Positions 43,114-43,480 of a stretch of DNA of 43,480 nucleotides are shown in pieces; position 1 is the first letter of the stretch, and each line of letters opens with the position of its first letter. The position numbers and the translations under genes are program-made. Source of the DNA: Burkholderia sp. Ac-20379 (lineage in GTDB: Bacteria; Pseudomonadota; Gammaproteobacteria; Burkholderiales; Burkholderiaceae). The DNA is taken from positions 1-43,480 of the forward strand of contig NZ_JAAGPF010000024.1 of NCBI RefSeq assembly GCF_017104645.1, in the 5' to 3' direction. The notes below the pieces were generated by a model, which did not search any database, was not told the origin of the DNA, and was given only the letters and a program-made list of their open reading frames with translations.

Positions 43114-43344
43114 ACGCTTCGGCGGCGATGCTCAATGTAAGTACCCGCTTTACCGGAATGTCGCGCTGCTTGTGCTGTGTCGGGCGCGCATCCGGGGTTC
43201 CCGCGGAACCTGAAACGCCCGGTCCTGCGCTTGTGCGGGCCGGATTCGCTGTTCGCGGGCGACGGAGCCGCCGCCCTGCCCGCGTCGATCGACGGCGCGT
43301 GCCGCCGAGCCGTACCGCACGCACCGCATGACAAAGAGGGACCG

Positions 43345-43480
43345 ATGAACGATCTCACCGACTCGACCACGCCGGACGACGCGCAACCCAACCGCGCCGT
43401 GCCGCCCGCCACCGGGGATCTGCACGCGAAGCCGGCCGAAGTCGCGGCCGCCACGCCGTCCGTTGACGCCGTGCCGGTCG
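43345..43480 (+). CDS. Start of probable squalene-hopene cyclase (partial at window edge)
   Basis: Only 45 residues are visible (MNDLTDSTTPDDAQPNRAV...), a disordered Pro/Ala-rich head with no diagnostic motif. RBS AAAGAGGG is well placed before ATG 43345, and the frame is open to the edge. Family identity is inferred from position after hpnD, and because Burkholderia squalene-hopene cyclases, as I recall, start with MNDLT. The QW repeats and DxDD motif would lie beyond the window. Confidence 0.55.
   Translation, partial: MNDLTDSTTPDDAQPNRAVPPATGDLHAKPAEVAAATPSVDAVPV

Overview
The window is high-GC (roughly two thirds G+C by eye) and reads as Burkholderia sensu lato. The evidence is gene content and protein wording typical of that group, plus a replication-and-partition module with iterons, a Rep_3-type initiator, ParAB and the palindromic site GTTTATGCGCATAAAC. 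I recall that site as the chromosome 2 parS of Burkholderia. I therefore read the window as the replication origin of a secondary chromosome with about 30 kb of its left flank and 7-10 kb of its right flank. The species is not determined.

Layout. 1-14 kb holds metabolic genes with local regulators: a broken sugar-ABC ATPase fused in frame to a piece of an MFS transporter, divergent from a LacI regulator; a class V aminotransferase and a glutamate/C4-dicarboxylate symporter with a LysR regulator; a His-rich PadR metal sensor with its ferric reductase partner (YqjI/YqjH type); and acetoacetate decarboxylase, 3-hydroxybutyrate dehydrogenase and a patatin phospholipase. 14-19 kb is a D-glucarate catabolic operon (transporter, glucarate dehydratase, KdgD) divergent from a FadR-type GntR regulator with repeated operators. 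19.4-21.6 kb is a D-malate/tartrate dehydrogenase with its divergent LysR. 22-25 kb holds small stress-type genes. 25-28 kb is kbl-tdh threonine catabolism with a divergent XRE-cupin regulator, then a small unknown gene behind a near-consensus LexA box.

28.4-36.7 kb is the replication core: a tyrosine-recombinase-fold protein that has lost catalytic residues; a KfrA-like coiled-coil protein with a C-terminal zinc ribbon; about 2.3 kb of non-coding origin with around twenty GGTGAGnnTTTTCGGGA iterons and a DnaA box; the initiator gene rep; then parA and parB in the opposite direction with three parS sites. 36.7-43.5 kb holds an ArsC-family protein, an FMN reductase, a hybrid sensor kinase, an esterase-like hydrolase, and the start of a hopanoid locus (hpnD, then probably squalene-hopene cyclase).

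The most unusual signal is that copies of the origin iteron also lie far from the origin. Seven copies at four intergenic sites up to about 21 kb to the left are all in reverse orientation. One copy about 10 kb to the right, inside hpnD, is forward. Such sites could titrate, handcuff or time the secondary-chromosome initiator.
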